Source: Anadara kagoshimensis (lineage: Eukaryota; Mollusca; Bivalvia; Arcoida; Arcidae). From it: a stretch of DNA of 64,000 bases. The stretch lies in contig CM037861.1 of the NCBI GenBank assembly GCA_021292105.1, positions 57,457,245 to 57,521,244 of the forward strand, written 5' to 3'. A program made the translations under genes and the position numbers. The notes beneath the pieces were generated by a model that saw nothing but the letters and a program-made list of their open reading frames with translations, was not told the origin of the DNA and did not search any database. How positions within the stretch are numbered: position 1 is the first letter of the stretch; every line of letters starts with the position of its first letter. This document shows, one piece after another, positions 31,307 to 43,563 of the stretch.

Positions 31307-32211
31307 TATCACAATAGTACTGATGAACAATTTTTGATATTGGGCTTGTGCTTGTTGATATTTACAGGTTAAACCAGTAAGTTTAGTGCCTCAATTTTTA
31401 ATATAATATATTAGCAATGTTAAAACAATGATCTTTAAAGAATCAAATGTGATGAAACATTCATTTTTATGAAAAAAATCACTATTCCTAACATTTCCTT
31501 TAAATCGAAGTCCTAGAATTTCAGTTAATTATGATTTTACTACTTGACTTGGTAGTAAAATTAAGACAGTGGTTAGAAATGCAAAGTAATCCAAATAACA
31601 GCCAGTCCAACATTCGAAGACTAGTGACTTTTTGGAAGGACTCATTACTTTTTCAATAGTCTCCCATCTCATGTTGTATGTACCAAAGTAGAAAATGTTA
31701 CCAAGACAAGAACTTTGAAAATTTTGACTTATTTTTTACATCTTTACATAAACCAGCTAAATGAAACAATTCACATTCTTAAACTTTCTGGGTGGATCTG
31801 TATATGGTGTTAACAATAAGTCTATATAGTCTTGAATCTCACATGGTCTTTGTTACTGTTTCTTTATAAATGTATATTTAATTGCTGTTTGAGATTATAT
31901 ATTTTTTATGACTGCATTTCTTTATATGTAATATTTTCGAGGGATTTTCCTAATGAGATTTGGTTGATGTTTTTGCAATTTTGTAATCGTAGTTTTTCAC
32001 TAATGGGGAATATATATTATGGAATTTTAATTTTATAATAGATTTATATTGGTATATGTTTGTAGAACCTTTTTAGTTAATATTTGTATGTATGTTGTAT
32101 TTTGAAACCAGCTAAGCTAAACCTGAATACTAGATATTAGTCTCGTGTAAACATTACAAGCTTATAGACCAGTATCCAGTACTGACATCCTCTGGACATG
32201 TATCTGGTATA
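31305..32211. other. Intergenic, no gene seen
   Basis: AT-rich unique-looking sequence; the ORF at 31832-32038 has no recognisable features. Confidence 0.45.
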
Positions 32212-32296
32212 TGCATAACCTTATTTGTCAGTTTCAAAGTTTTGACTTTGCTTTGGGATTTTGATTTGGATATGCATTAGTATGTTTGTTTTTGGA
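32212..32296 (+). mobile_element. Short retroelement tail (family A)
   Basis: TTTGTCAGTTTCAAAGTTTT and GCATTAGTATGTTTGTTTTT match the extreme 3' end of the family; only about 85 bp remain. Confidence 0.65.
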
Positions 32297-33035
32297 TATC
32301 ATCAGTGCAATATTAACCACATGTACTCACAATATATCTCCAAACCAAGTTATTTTTTTTTTAGATTCACCGGATAGCATATTGTATGACTTCTATATAA
32401 AAATGGGATTGTGAGGAAATTATGCAGATTCCAGGCCTAAACACAGAAATAAGCATAAAACTGTTCACATACACCAAGGAGGGTTCTAGGACTTCTCACG
32501 TTATTGCCTTACAACTATTCATAAGGTGCATGCTTATTTTCTTGTCTGTGACAAAATTGCTTGGTTGTACATTTAATTATTGCGTTAATTATTATTTCCC
32601 TTTCTAAACAGGTCAGTGCTAAATTTAACACCCTTTGTTGTTGTTTTTTTAACTATTAAGGAAACTTATTGTGTGTAATGTAAAGGAAGTTTTTTGCAAG
32701 ATAATAATAGGGGACTTAGATTAAATTTAAACAGATTAATTTATGATGCTAGAATTCTTACTCGGGCTACATCAGATGTTTGTGTGTAATACCAATTTGC
32801 ATTCGACAGGTTAAATCTAAGTTAAGATCTGAGATTACACATCCTTTACATAATGGGGATTTAGCTTATGCAGGTTGAATTGTAATGTTTGTTATATTTT
32901 TTAACTGTTTGTTTAGAATTAGTTACGTATATCAAGACATTCCACTAATTGTTTGTGTAATAAAATAGTAATAATGCATATTTATTGTTTGTTTTCAACT
33001 ATTTCTTTGTTCCTTCTTTTTTCTTTTACAGTGGG
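32297..33035. other. Intergenic, no gene seen
   Basis: AT-rich DNA; an ORF at 32422-32607 has no family resemblance I can see. Confidence 0.4.
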
Positions 33036-33180
33036 TATTGGATGCTAAAGAACCCTCTCCTTGCACATTGCTCTGAGTGCACTGCAAAGGTCAAATTATC
33101 TGCTTCTTTACATGTAGATTTAAATGTCCACATATATTTGACTGAGACTTAAACTCCATTCATGTTGATTCATCAATCCT
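33036..33180 (+). mobile_element. Truncated SINE (family B)
   Basis: CTGAGTGCACTGCAAAGGTC and TTTGACTGAGACTTAAACTC match the body and 3' tail of family B, in the same orientation as the copy at 17440. The tRNA head is absent. Confidence 0.6.
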
Positions 33181-33489
33181 GTACTATACGGCTTAAATAA
33201 TAGGATTGGGACTTGAATATTTTAAAATTGTTTCTGCATGAGGCAGAGTTTATACAGAACTATATCATATTTTGAGAGAAGACTCCCCAATTCATTCAAC
33301 TCCATATACAGACATATATATATGGCGTTCTATCTCTTCATAATCTTAAATTTGGAGACTGAATCTATACTAGTGAGCTTAAAGCAAAAGATACAACACA
33401 ACTAATTCTTTTGGTTCTGCTTCATCTTTGGACTTATTTCCTCAATTATGACACCTGCGAAAGACTTCATCTGAAGTTGTATGCCAAAC

Positions 33490-33905
33490 GTGATGAATTC
33501 AGTTACCTATTGTCAACTTTCCTTTTCAATGCAGCAATATACCTGCATCTCCTGCGTATGGGTATTGTTTCACAGTGAATACGATATGCTACTACTTGTT
33601 CAAAGAACCTATATATACCATGAAGCAACCTGCTTACAAAAAGGTTGTGGCAGAGATATTGCAAGCCAAGGCTTAGCAATACCCTCAAAGCATTTTATGG
33701 CCATCATCACAATACTGTTGGTAAGTATGATGTCACTGTATTCAAAATATTTCCAGATATATTTCCATGTTACTTTCATTATTTCAATTTTGATTACGCA
33801 CTTGGCGAGGGTAGCTTGATAAAAAAGATATGCTTATAATGCCTGAGCACCGACTTTCTTGGTGGAAGTTCAATTTTAATCTGAACTGGTATGTTTCTTT
33901 TTGAT
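33490..33905 (+). mobile_element. Longer retroelement copy (family A) with broken coding part
   Basis: Translation in two frames gives pieces such as YCKPRLSNTLKAFYGHHHN and VGKYDVTVFKI, homologous to the protein end read from the minus strand at 46172-46594 (YCKPRLISALKKFYIRHHS). It continues into the family 3' tail and ends ATGTTTCTTTTTGAT. Several frame breaks make it a dead copy. Confidence 0.75.
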
Positions 33906-33929
33906 TCTTAAATATTTTGATGAATTGTT

Positions 33930-34120
33930 ATCACATAACATATAAAGAAACCAGTACATCTAACAATCTTCAGATTTACAATGACTTTAAAACAGAAGAC
34001 ATTTGGAACTGAAAACATGTACATGTACGCATTATCACATAACATATATCTAACAATCTTCAGATTTACAATGACTTTAAAACAGAAGACATTTGGAACT
34101 GAAAACATGTACATGTACGT
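33930..34120 (+). repeat. 90-bp tandem duplication
   Basis: TAACAATCTTCAGATTTACA begins at 33961 and again at 34051. The copies run through ACTTTAAAACAGAAGACATT and end in ACATGTACATGTACG with almost no differences, so the event is recent. The mirror ORFs on both strands derive from it. Confidence 0.95.
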
Positions 34121-34216
34121 GACAAGTGCAAACACAACAAAGAACAATGCAAGGGTGTCCAAACTGCAAATGACAAACGTATATTGGACAGAAAATAACG
34201 TTTTTATAGAGTCAAT

Positions 34217-34490
34217 CAAAAACAAACATACTAATCCATGTCAGATTCACAATCTAAAAGCAAAGTAAAAACTGACAAGTTAGGTTTACACGTGAACTTG
34301 CGCCTGGGAAGTGAGACCGGTGATCCGGAAGGGTAGGCACCTCCTGTTTAGCTAGCTACGCTCGTCACGTGTGTAATTAAAATTGGGTGAAATGATAATG
34401 GAACTATGGGACGTCAAAAACATCCAGGGCAATCCTGAACACCGAGGCATCAAACTTATCAACAATACTGTGATGACGGCCAAAAGGCTA
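34217..34490 (-). mobile_element. 5'-truncated retroelement tail (family A), minus
   Basis: Starts ATCAAAAACAAACATACTAA (reverse of the family 3' end), contains GGCACCTCCTGTTTAGCTAG, and extends to AATACTGTGATGACGGCC, the end of the coding part. Confidence 0.8.
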
Positions 34491-35332
34491 AAGGAATCTG
34501 CTTTAAGTTTTTAATGTCTCCTTGTGGATGGTTTTTACCATACACTAATAAAAATGAAAGGCCAACTTGATAAATAAAATATAATGCATTAATTAATTTT
34601 GTTTTTTTGTATGAGTTACCTCTCCTGTTACTGTAAACCTTTAGGGTTGCAAAATTTTTTACTATATAAACTGTTCTTTAAAATAATTAAGTTTTAACTA
34701 ATTGTCAACTTTCTTTTAATTTCTTTGATGAAGTGTGTTTAAAACAATGTACCTTACTTCAAAGACCATATGTCGTATTACATAATCTATATACATTTTG
34801 TCAAATCGTACAAGTACCCAAAATAGGATTTTATTCAGTCATTTGTAGTAAACAATCGTTTAACAGCTTCAATTTTTAGTGAAGTTAAGTTCTCAAAACC
34901 TTTTTAATTGAAGAAACCCCCCCCCCCAAAGAGTTTAGCGGTATGTAGTACAATAAGAACACTGTACATAGAAACAAATTGTCTAGAACTGTTTTTATTG
35001 GAGTAGTAATGACTATTTGTTTACGTACATGTATGTAATTTGTTGTTACATAACTGTATAAGAATAACATTTCTTACAGGCCTATAACCTCAGTATTTAC
35101 TGTTACATAACCGTGATGGACCATTTAAGTTATATGTATTAATTTGATACTTCGTAACCAGTGCTTATTTGCGATGTAATATATGTCTCAGATATGATCC
35201 TAGAATTTGTTTGCAATAAATGGTGATATTTGTGCATTATGCCAGGGCCTTAAAGATGACAGACATGATATTTGTACATCTACATTTATTACTAATGGAA
35301 CGGTCTGAACTAAGAAGACATATCAGTTAGTC
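34491..35332. other. Intergenic flank of the transposon
   Basis: AT-rich DNA with a C-run of nine near 34918-34926; no gene or repeat recognised. Confidence 0.45.
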
Positions 35333-35360
35333 TTAAGGCCAAGTGGTACAAATGGGCACT

Positions 35361-35650
35361 ATCCTACAAGTTTCTGATTTTTTCCATATATGTAAAACGT
35401 TTTGAGGCGCATCTGAAAATGTAAAAAAATATAGGGGTCACCTTTTTACTTTTTTAGCTATAAAGCGTCAAAAATGTCAAAAATGCCGGGATTTTAACAT
35501 AGGATTAATGGGAAATTGCATTTTTTCAGGCTCTGAAAAATTGGGAAAAGTGTAGAAAAATAACAGATTGTCCTACAAGTTTGTAAAAAACTAAGATTAT
35601 GTAGTTCTGAATTTAAATTTTCTGAAAATGTAAGGAAATGCATATGTCAC
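35361..35650 (+). repeat. Two degenerate subterminal repeats
   Basis: TCCTACAAGTTT ... CTGAAAATGTAA ... GGTCACC (about 35362-35442) recurs as TCCTACAAGTTT ... CTGAAAATGTAA ... TGTCACC (about 35571-35651), spaced by about 209 bp, near the left end of the TTAA element. Confidence 0.6.
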
Positions 35651-36514
35651 CTTGATTGATTTTTCGGTTTAAATCTTTAAAGACGAAATTTGATGCGAAA
35701 ATGTGACCAAAACTAACAATAACGTCATGATTTTTGACGATATTGCTAAAGGATCGGCAAACTTGCAAAATTTAACGTTATCGTGTCGTAAACTAGGAGT
35801 GATGTGTTTGTGCTTCTCGCTGTTATAGTAAATATATTAATTTTATTATTTGTATACAAATTACTTCATCAATTAGATTATTTTATATTCTAGTCACTAT
35901 GGAATAATAATTATGATAGAAATAATAATATTCAGAAACATTATTACTTCGAATATCAGAAGAACAAGGCCTTATCATCCGAAATAAGAGTCAATGATGA
36001 TACTTCGAAAATGCAAGAACAAGGGTTATTCAGAGTCAAGGAAATATTATCAATGGCTACATTTGAAACATGAAAAAGATATTGAACTACTGAGACAAAA
36101 TCTTGACTAGAGTGAAGAAATCATTATAATTCAAATCATTTTATTTGGCCAAAGTGAGTTACTGTTAAAAGACCACCGAGATCGAAAATACGTCACTCAG
36201 AAACTCCGTACGCAATTCTGCAAATACACCCCGTATATCGGTATAAATTTTCATGACGTCGTTGCAAATAAATTTTAAAAGTCATAGTATATGAAAAATA
36301 TGAAAATTTTTAATTTTTAAAATCTGAAAGAATTTTGAAAATCGAAACAATATTAAAAAAGTTATCATCAATTAAATTTTGTGAAAAAAACGTCTTTATC
36401 AATAGGCAAATCTTCAGTGAATCACTGGTATCTAGATCTGTTGAATTTATCCGTGTATCATATTTATGATACTTTTCTTGTATATTTTCATTAATATTTT
36501 TAATCGATAAATAT

Positions 36515-37455
36515 AGCCCAAGAGCTAGTGGGGTTTGAAATATGTGTCAATGGCCAAAAGCTTTGAAGGTTGTTTCTGATAGAAAAATGTCTGTAGTTTT
36601 CGAATTTGGGCGTCTTGTGAATGAACTCGTTTCCGATTTTTTTCAGACGCGAGTTTTTACACTAGAATCGCATTTTTCAGCCGGTTTTTCGGTAATTTGA
36701 TAATTCTGCATTATGGACGCGATATGGCCTTAAAATGTCTTATTACTGATGCGGTTATCAAGAATTATGATCATTGTTGACATTTAAGTTAAAAACTTCT
36801 TGATACATTTCAGATTTTTTTTTAAAATAACTATTTTAGGAAAAAAATAGACCAAAAATTTTGCGTTTTTAATATTTTGCCCTCTTTTATGTCTTATAAA
36901 AAAATAATAAAAGCATTTAAGTGAAATGTTTTACCATATTGTCACAGCCTAATGTGTTTTGCATTCAATAAAAGTAGCTGCATATCATTTGGTAGGAAAT
37001 TGCGGCACCCACAGTGGAAAAACTTTCCCCTACCCCAAAAATTGCAAATTTCTCAAAAAATCGATCTTTACTACAAATTTTGCTATTAGTTGCCATACTG
37101 ATTGTTATACCGTGTAAGCTTTAATACTTGGGTGACAACATTGAAGACCTCTAACTAAAAACTTCTTGTTAAGCATTCAATCTCAATTTTGTGGCCAATT
37201 TTAAACAACCGAGTTTTGCGTTTTTACTTAATCTTTATTCGTTAAAGTCTTGTAGCGCATTCAAAAAAAGCCTGATTATCAATATACTATTTTATTTAGA
37301 ATCCCTGATGTTTGTGCTTTATTGTGCAAGTATAATGTATAACACAATCGTCACACAAACCCTTTCACCACAATTTATTCTTCCCCCTACCCCATATGCA
37401 ATAAATAAGCGAGTTCGCGAGATATTGATTTTACACTTGTGCGTTCTCAGGCAGT
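36515..37455 (+). repeat. Left inverted arm
   Basis: Reverse complement of 42620-43563. It is near-perfect up to about 37350 (through GCTTTATTGTGCAAGTATAA) and diverged thereafter. The ORF 37191-37457 (MANFKQPSF...) has a mirror twin in the right arm and is not an independent gene. Confidence 0.92.
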
Positions 37456-37954
37456 GAGATTTTAAACACGGTAGAGTGTTATAACGTAAATTTGTACTTG
37501 AAACATATAGTAAATTACGCTGTTAGCTTGTTTATTCAATGCTTTGATTTTTTGTATTATTAAGCAATGATAGTGCCACGCCCTTTTGTATGACTCGGCA
37601 GATGGCGCTGCGCAAAGCGTTTGTGTTACGTTTTCTGTCATTGCAAATCACACGTGGTTGCAATTATAGATACTTTCATATGGTTGTTGTTTATGATAAG
37701 TAAGAAAAAACTATTCACCCCTTTTTTCTATTGTTTTGTTACCGTTTATATTTCGTGTGAACAAGTTGATTTTATTTAATATTTGTTTTTAAAAAGAATC
37801 CGTGTTCACAATAGAATCAATGAAGTTTTGACGCAGATAAGTAATCTGTTTGTTAATTCTATTTGATTCCGTGACTGAATTAAAATCACTGTAAATAATA
37901 TTTTGCGATTTGTTTGTGATAACTCATTGTCATTTCAATTAGAAGTGTTGCAAA

Positions 37955-40900
37955 ATGGCCAGCACACGGCTGGATACATCTAAGGGGAAACAGATATTAC
38001 AGGGCGATAGCACAGATGAAACAAATCTTGTTTGTTGCCTTCATGTCGATAAACGTTTCCAAGATATAGAAATTAAACCTTTTGATGAAACAACATGGAG
38101 TAAAGTGGCAAAAGTTGCTGAATATCGTCTTTCGAAAACAAAATCCCACAAATATAAACAAATTTGTCAAGATCTTCCTCAAAACTTTGATCCTAAAACC
38201 AATGGTTATCACAGAATGTGTTACAAGAACTTCACTGCTGTCTCAAAAAAAACTAGAGTCTTTTTCCACTGTAGAAGTAGAAGAAGTTTCTTACACTTTA
38301 AGATCCCACACTGAACATTTATCGGACGAAACTTCCTCCTCCGGTATTTTTCTTCCCGTATGTTTGTTTTGTGGCCTCCTGACGAAGGGTAAGAAAAGGG
38401 AACAGTTAGGCAATTGTGAAAGTTTGGAAGCGGGAGAAAAAATAAAAATGCTGCAATGGTTCTGGGTGATACAGATATGATTGCCAGAGTTTGTGATATA
38501 GATTTTGTTGCTAAAGAGGTTAAATATCACCATAGCTGCCGAAAACATTACTTAAATCTTTCTGAGAGGTGTATACCCGGGTCTGCTAAGACAGAATATG
38601 GCAACATTAGGCTAGGACACGAAAAAGCATTTAAATGGTTGACCGAATACATAAATAAAAACGTTATAGCACAAGGTCAAGCTGTAACAATTGCCTCCTT
38701 GTATGAATATTACACTACAATGCTGATGGACATTGGTCTTGATTGCTCCTCATATACCATCCAGACTTTAGAAGTAAAACTTCTAAATCACTTCAAAGAT
38801 GATATTTGCATGAGTAAAATAGGTAAACGACAAGGCAAAATATTATATCCAAGCTTTCTAGATACAGATCAGATTATAGGTTTCCATAATACGTTTTTAT
38901 TAAATTCCAAAGTCACTGAAGCTGCATACCAGTTGCGAAATACAATATTAGAAATGTCAAAGACATGTCCCCAATTACAGAACCCATTGACTGTAAATGA
39001 AATACAGAAAGGCCAAGCTAACCCCCCAGACATACTTATGCAGTTTTTTAAAACTCTATATACAGGGTCTTCAACAAAAGAACCTTCTGAAAGAATGAAT
39101 AGATGCATCAGTTCAGCAGCAGATGATGCTTTGTTTGCTGTAACCAATGGCGAAATAAAGCCATCAAAACATTTATGTCTTGGACTGGGTTTTAAAAGTA
39201 TGACTGGTAGTAGGAAAATTATTGAAGTACTAAATCATTTAGGGCACTCAATAAGTTACCATGTTGCGGAGACACTTGAAACTGAACTTGCAATGACAAT
39301 ATCAGACAGGAATCAGCTAACTCCTGATGGATTACTGAAAATTCCAAACTTGTCAACCGGAACGGCTTGGGATAATTATGATGAAAACACCGAGACTTTG
39401 TCTGGAAGCGGAACTTTGCACGACACAGTTGGAATATGTTACCAGAACACTCCCGACGAACAACATTCAATGGGGGACTCTCTAGGAATTCCACAAGTAT
39501 CCACTACACAAACAAAGTCATTGAAACGTAAACGCTCTTTAGATATTGAGGACCCTATTTTAGAATCTTACAGAAAGCGTCCAAAAATAACAAAATTTCA
39601 ATATCCCGTAAAAGCAATTTCGGACCCCTCTAATTTAAATGAGACCAGAAAAAGGGATTTAACATGGGTGATTTGTCACCATTTATTTTCTAATATACCC
39701 ATGTGGTCAGGATGGAATTCTCTAATCACAGTAGATCATCTACCAGAGCAAGTGATAGGCTATATGGACAATATAAGTTTGCCACCGACCCGATTAGATG
39801 TGGTGTCGGAAACATTACGTCGATCGCAGATTGTGGCACGGGAATGTTCTGATAACACAGCAATTGTCCACTATGATCTTGCCATAGCTAAACCAGCGAT
39901 GCAGATACAATCGGAAGAATCACCAAAGTACGACAATATTTTCATATGTTTTGGTCCTTTCCATATAATGTTGGCATATTTTGGCGCTCTTGGTCACTTA
40001 ATTGAGGGCTCTGGCGGACCATATGTGCTAACCGAGACCAAAGTTCTGGCAGAAGGGTCTCTAAATGGGTTCATAAAAGGGAAGCATTATAACAGATGTC
40101 AGAGAATGCATACTATATTATCTCTTTCTTTCCGTATTCTCCATTTTCGGTCTTTTCTGGAAGAGCATGGTCAGATATCTGAATCTTTATACGAGCAGTT
40201 AGAACAATTCATTACAAATACTTCTTCAGAAGAAATGCAAAACGTTCTAGAGCAAGAAAATTTAAAATCTATTTTTGATATGTATGAAGCCTTTTCCAAT
40301 GACACAAGAACTGGAAACCATGGATCAACAGCACAGTATTGGTTTATGTATATTGAATTAGTTGAACTTCTGTTACTTTTCAGTAGATCTTGTCGAACTA
40401 ACGATCTACCTTTATTTACTTACTGCTTAGGAAAAATGTGTCCAGTATTTTTTGCAGCTAATAGACCAAACTATGCAAGATGGATGACACGCTATCACTT
40501 AAATTTACTTAACATTGATATAAGTCATCCACAAGCAAGAGCAATGCTTGAGAATGGTGGTTTGTCTATAAGACGCTCGAATAAATCATTTTCCAGAATT
40601 CCAGTGGACATGACACTTGAGCAGACAATCAATGCTGATGCTGCATCTCGTCTAACTGGCATTTCTGCATTCAGCCAGTCATATACGGCCAGGCGAAGAT
40701 GGATGATTACACGAAGTGTCCGCAGTGCTATCGTTGGTGCTCTTCTCTCAAAAACTGGAATCCGGAAAAAGGGGGATGTGAATCAAGAGCTCAAGCCGTC
40801 GCGAATTCAGAGAGATAATAAAGATGTAAGTAGTTTGATCGACTGTATTAAAGCAACTAAGAATCCGTTTGATACAGAGATAAGAAATGAGGATCTCCTG

Positions 40901-42589
40901 TGCATATCAACTGGTAACAGAGTCAAAGATGATGTGAAAAATGAGATACTTAGTTGTGTAAAATATGGCGAGCAATCTTTTCACGACTTTAGAAATGGCT
41001 GTTTTGCAGATCCCTCTAGATTTGAAAAACCTATTACAAGAAACAAATTGCGCACTTTTGCATCTTTGGCACTTAAGGTTCGGGTTGAGGTGAAAGCAAA
41101 GAAAATCATACAGCTACAGTGTTCACGTGATCTATTTGGTAGGCTTTTGTTTTTGGCAACGACAACAGATATAAACTTGCAGAAAGTTTTTGAATATCCT
41201 CTCACTCCCGTGCCGCCAGCTCTTGCACAAATTGACGGGAATATGAATAAAACCGACAAATCAATACTTATGAAAATGTTAGAGAGCAAGGCTCATTCTG
41301 ATCCTCCAGCTGCAAATCAAATTGATGCTTATGTCGTTGATGCCATGTTCCTTATACAGTTGCTGTCAAACCTACCAGATACTTTTGAAGGTGTAGCCAA
41401 AACCATTCTCAAGCTATTATGTAAACTGGCAAAAGAAATACACTTTGTTTGTGACACATATGTCCATCCATCCATCAAAGATATTGAAAGAGATATGCGA
41501 GGAGAGAGCAGTGGACCAGATATTGTAGTAATGGGCCCAAAACAAAAGCGACCTCATGATTTCCGTTCAGCTTTGAAATCTGCTAATTTCAAGAGGTCAT
41601 TACTATCGTTTTTGCTACAAGAATGGAAGAATGATAACTATGCTGACATTCTTGCAGGCCATACATTATATTATGCAACAGAGGACCACTGCCATCAATT
41701 CTATTGCGAAAATGATGCAACAGTAGTGTGCAGTGAAGTGTCCAATCTTGCCTGTACCCACGAGGAGGCAGATACCAGGATCACCTTACATGTGCAATAC
41801 ATTGCCTCAAGGTCCGATTCTCCTAACGTAGTGGTTAGAGCAAATGACACGGATGTAATGGTTATTTTATTGTATCATTGTCACCAAATACATGCAAACA
41901 TATGGATGGATTCAGGCACTGACGGCACCAATACTAGGCGATTTATTGATCTAACAAAACTGTCCAATGAAATTGGGATCGAAATGTGCCAAGTTCTTCC
42001 AGCTATCCATGCTTTCACTGGATGTGATTATACTGCAGCATTTCTTAGAAAAGGTAAAATTAGGCCTTATAATATCGTTGAAAAAAGTGCAACTTTCAGA
42101 AGCGTTTTCTCAAATATTGGAACAAATCAAAGAGTTAATGAAAGAGATATGAAGGTAATGGAATCTTTTGTCTGTGAAATGTATGGCAAAAAAAACATTA
42201 AAACAGTAAATGAGGCACGATTTGCCATTTTCAGAGAGAAATACGCTCCAACAAATCAAACTGACCCATTAGAAAAGCTCAAAGGAGCCGATCCGAGTTC
42301 ACTACCTCCTTGTAAAAGTGTTCTTGTTCAGAAAATCCTCCGAACAGAATATGTTGCATATTTTTGGAAACATGCCAATTGCAGTTGTCCTACATTAAAT
42401 ACTCCACAAGAAAATGGATGGAAAAAAGAAAATAACAAGTATGCGATTCACTGGTTTGAAGGTGAACAGATTCCGAAAGATATAAGACTGAAGATGGACA
42501 GTACAACTTTTACAGAGGATGACATGGGAGAAGATGAGGATGTACGTGAATCCGACAGTAGTGATAGTGAAGACACTGATGATGAATGA
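37955..42589 (+). CDS. Giant transposon-encoded protein with Cys/His clusters and FEN/PIN-like acidic motifs
   Basis: An uninterrupted frame of 1377 codons runs from 38456 to 42589. The protein clearly starts earlier: a same-phase segment from 37955 is linked through a middle segment in another frame (to about 38445). The frame changes fall at an A8 run (38245-38252) and an A-rich stretch (about 38437-38449), one base extra then one base short; the whole is about 1545 codons. Cys/His clusters occur in pairs (YHRMCYKNF; CLFCG ... KYHHSCRKHY). Numbered from 38456: a basic patch KRKRSLDIED, a central block with FFAANRPNYARW near residue 670, then HEEADTRI (1102-1109), RANDTDVMV (1128-1136) and HAFTGCDYT (1185-1193), and an acidic tail. 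I recall similar proteins, many per genome, as uncharacterised predictions in molluscs, cnidarians and fish. The HEEAD/NDTDV/GCDYT order resembles XPG-I/FEN1 active sites. Role as transposase is inferred from the flanking arms. Confidence 0.82.
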
Positions 42590-42619
42590 AATTATAATTC
42601 TGAATGAATACGAGTTATT

Positions 42620-43563
42620 TTGAACCAGCCTGTCTAAGAGCACTAACACAGTATATCCCGTGAATTCGCATATCGTTAGCATATTGGGGTAGGGGAAGAA
42701 TAAATCGTGGGTAATGGGTTAATGTGACGATTTTGTTACACATTATACTTGCACAATAAAGCACACACATCAGGGATTCTAAATAAAATAGTATATTGAT
42801 AATCAGGCTTTTTTTGAATGCGCTACAAGACTTTAACGAATAAAGATTAAGTAAAAACGCAAAACTCGGTTGTTTAAAATTGGCCACAAAATTGAGATTG
42901 AATGCTTAACAAGAAGTTTTTAGTTAGAGGTCTTCAATGTTGTCACCCAAGTATTAAAGCTTACACGGTATAACAATCAGTATGGCAACTAATAGCAAAA
43001 TTTGTAGTAAAGATCGATTTTTTGAGAAATTTGCAATTTTTGGGGTAGGGGAAAGTTTTTCCACTGTGGGTGCCGCAATTTCCTACCAAATGATATGCAG
43101 CTACTTTTATTGAATGCAAAACACATTAGGCTGTGACAATATGGTAAAACATTTCACTTAAATGCTTTTATTATTTTTTTATAAGACATAAAAGAGGGCA
43201 AAATATTAAAAACGCAAATTTTTGGTCTATTTTTTTCCTAAAATAGTTATTTTAAAAAAAAATCTGAAATGTATCAAGAAGTTTTTAACTTAAATGTCAA
43301 CAATGATCATAATTCTTGATAACCGCATCAGTAATAAGACATTTTAAGGCCATATCGCGTCCATAATGCAGAATTATCAAATTACCGAAAAACCGGCTGA
43401 AAAATGCGATTCTAGTGTAAAAACTCGCGTCTGAAAAAAAATCGGAAACGAGTTCATTCACAAGACGCCCAAATTCGAAAACTACAGACATTTTTCTATC
43501 AGAAACAACCTTCAAAGCTTTTGGCCATTGACACATATTTCAAACCCCACTAGCTCTTGGGCT
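42620..43563 (-). repeat. Right inverted arm
   Basis: Pairs with 36515-37455. The outer roughly 840 bp are nearly identical to the left arm; the inner part (GTTCTCAGGCAG versus GCTCTTAGACAG) is diverged. Minus-strand ORFs 42615-42887 and 43297-43536 are arm-derived. Confidence 0.92.

Larger units (their letters stand above)
36515..43563 (+). mobile_element. Long-inverted-arm DNA transposon (7049 bp) with giant ORF
   Basis: Both ends read inward AGCCCAAGAGCTAGTGGGGT. The arms are near-identical for about 840 bp, then diverge over roughly another 100 bp. Similarity stops abruptly at 36515/43563, and the immediate flanks are AATAT on both sides (36510-36514 and 43564-43568), a plausible 5-bp target duplication. 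The space between the arms is almost entirely the coding region 37955-42589. Size, intact arms and a near-complete ORF suggest a recently active autonomous element. I cannot assign it to a named superfamily: no DDE transposase, integrase or tyrosine recombinase signature is apparent. Confidence 0.85.

Noticed and set aside
38245-38450. Programmed ribosomal frameshifting in the transposon gene
   Set aside because: It would need a shift in each direction within 200 bp at unstructured A-runs; single-base errors or decay are simpler.
38291-41289. Minus-strand ORFs within the giant gene
   Set aside because: Shadows of the plus-strand coding region, with no recognisable domain.
42615-43536. Small proteins mirrored in both transposon arms (MANFKQPSF..., MCQWPKALK...)
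   Set aside because: The sequence is present twice as inverted arms, so similarity reflects the DNA repeat; one arm lacks a full-length version of the second ORF and there is no coding-like divergence.
36515-43563. Polinton/Maverick assignment
   Set aside because: The arms begin AG as in Polintons, but the element is far too short, encodes one protein and shows no DNA polymerase, integrase or capsid-type ORF; the apparent duplication is 5 bp rather than 6.
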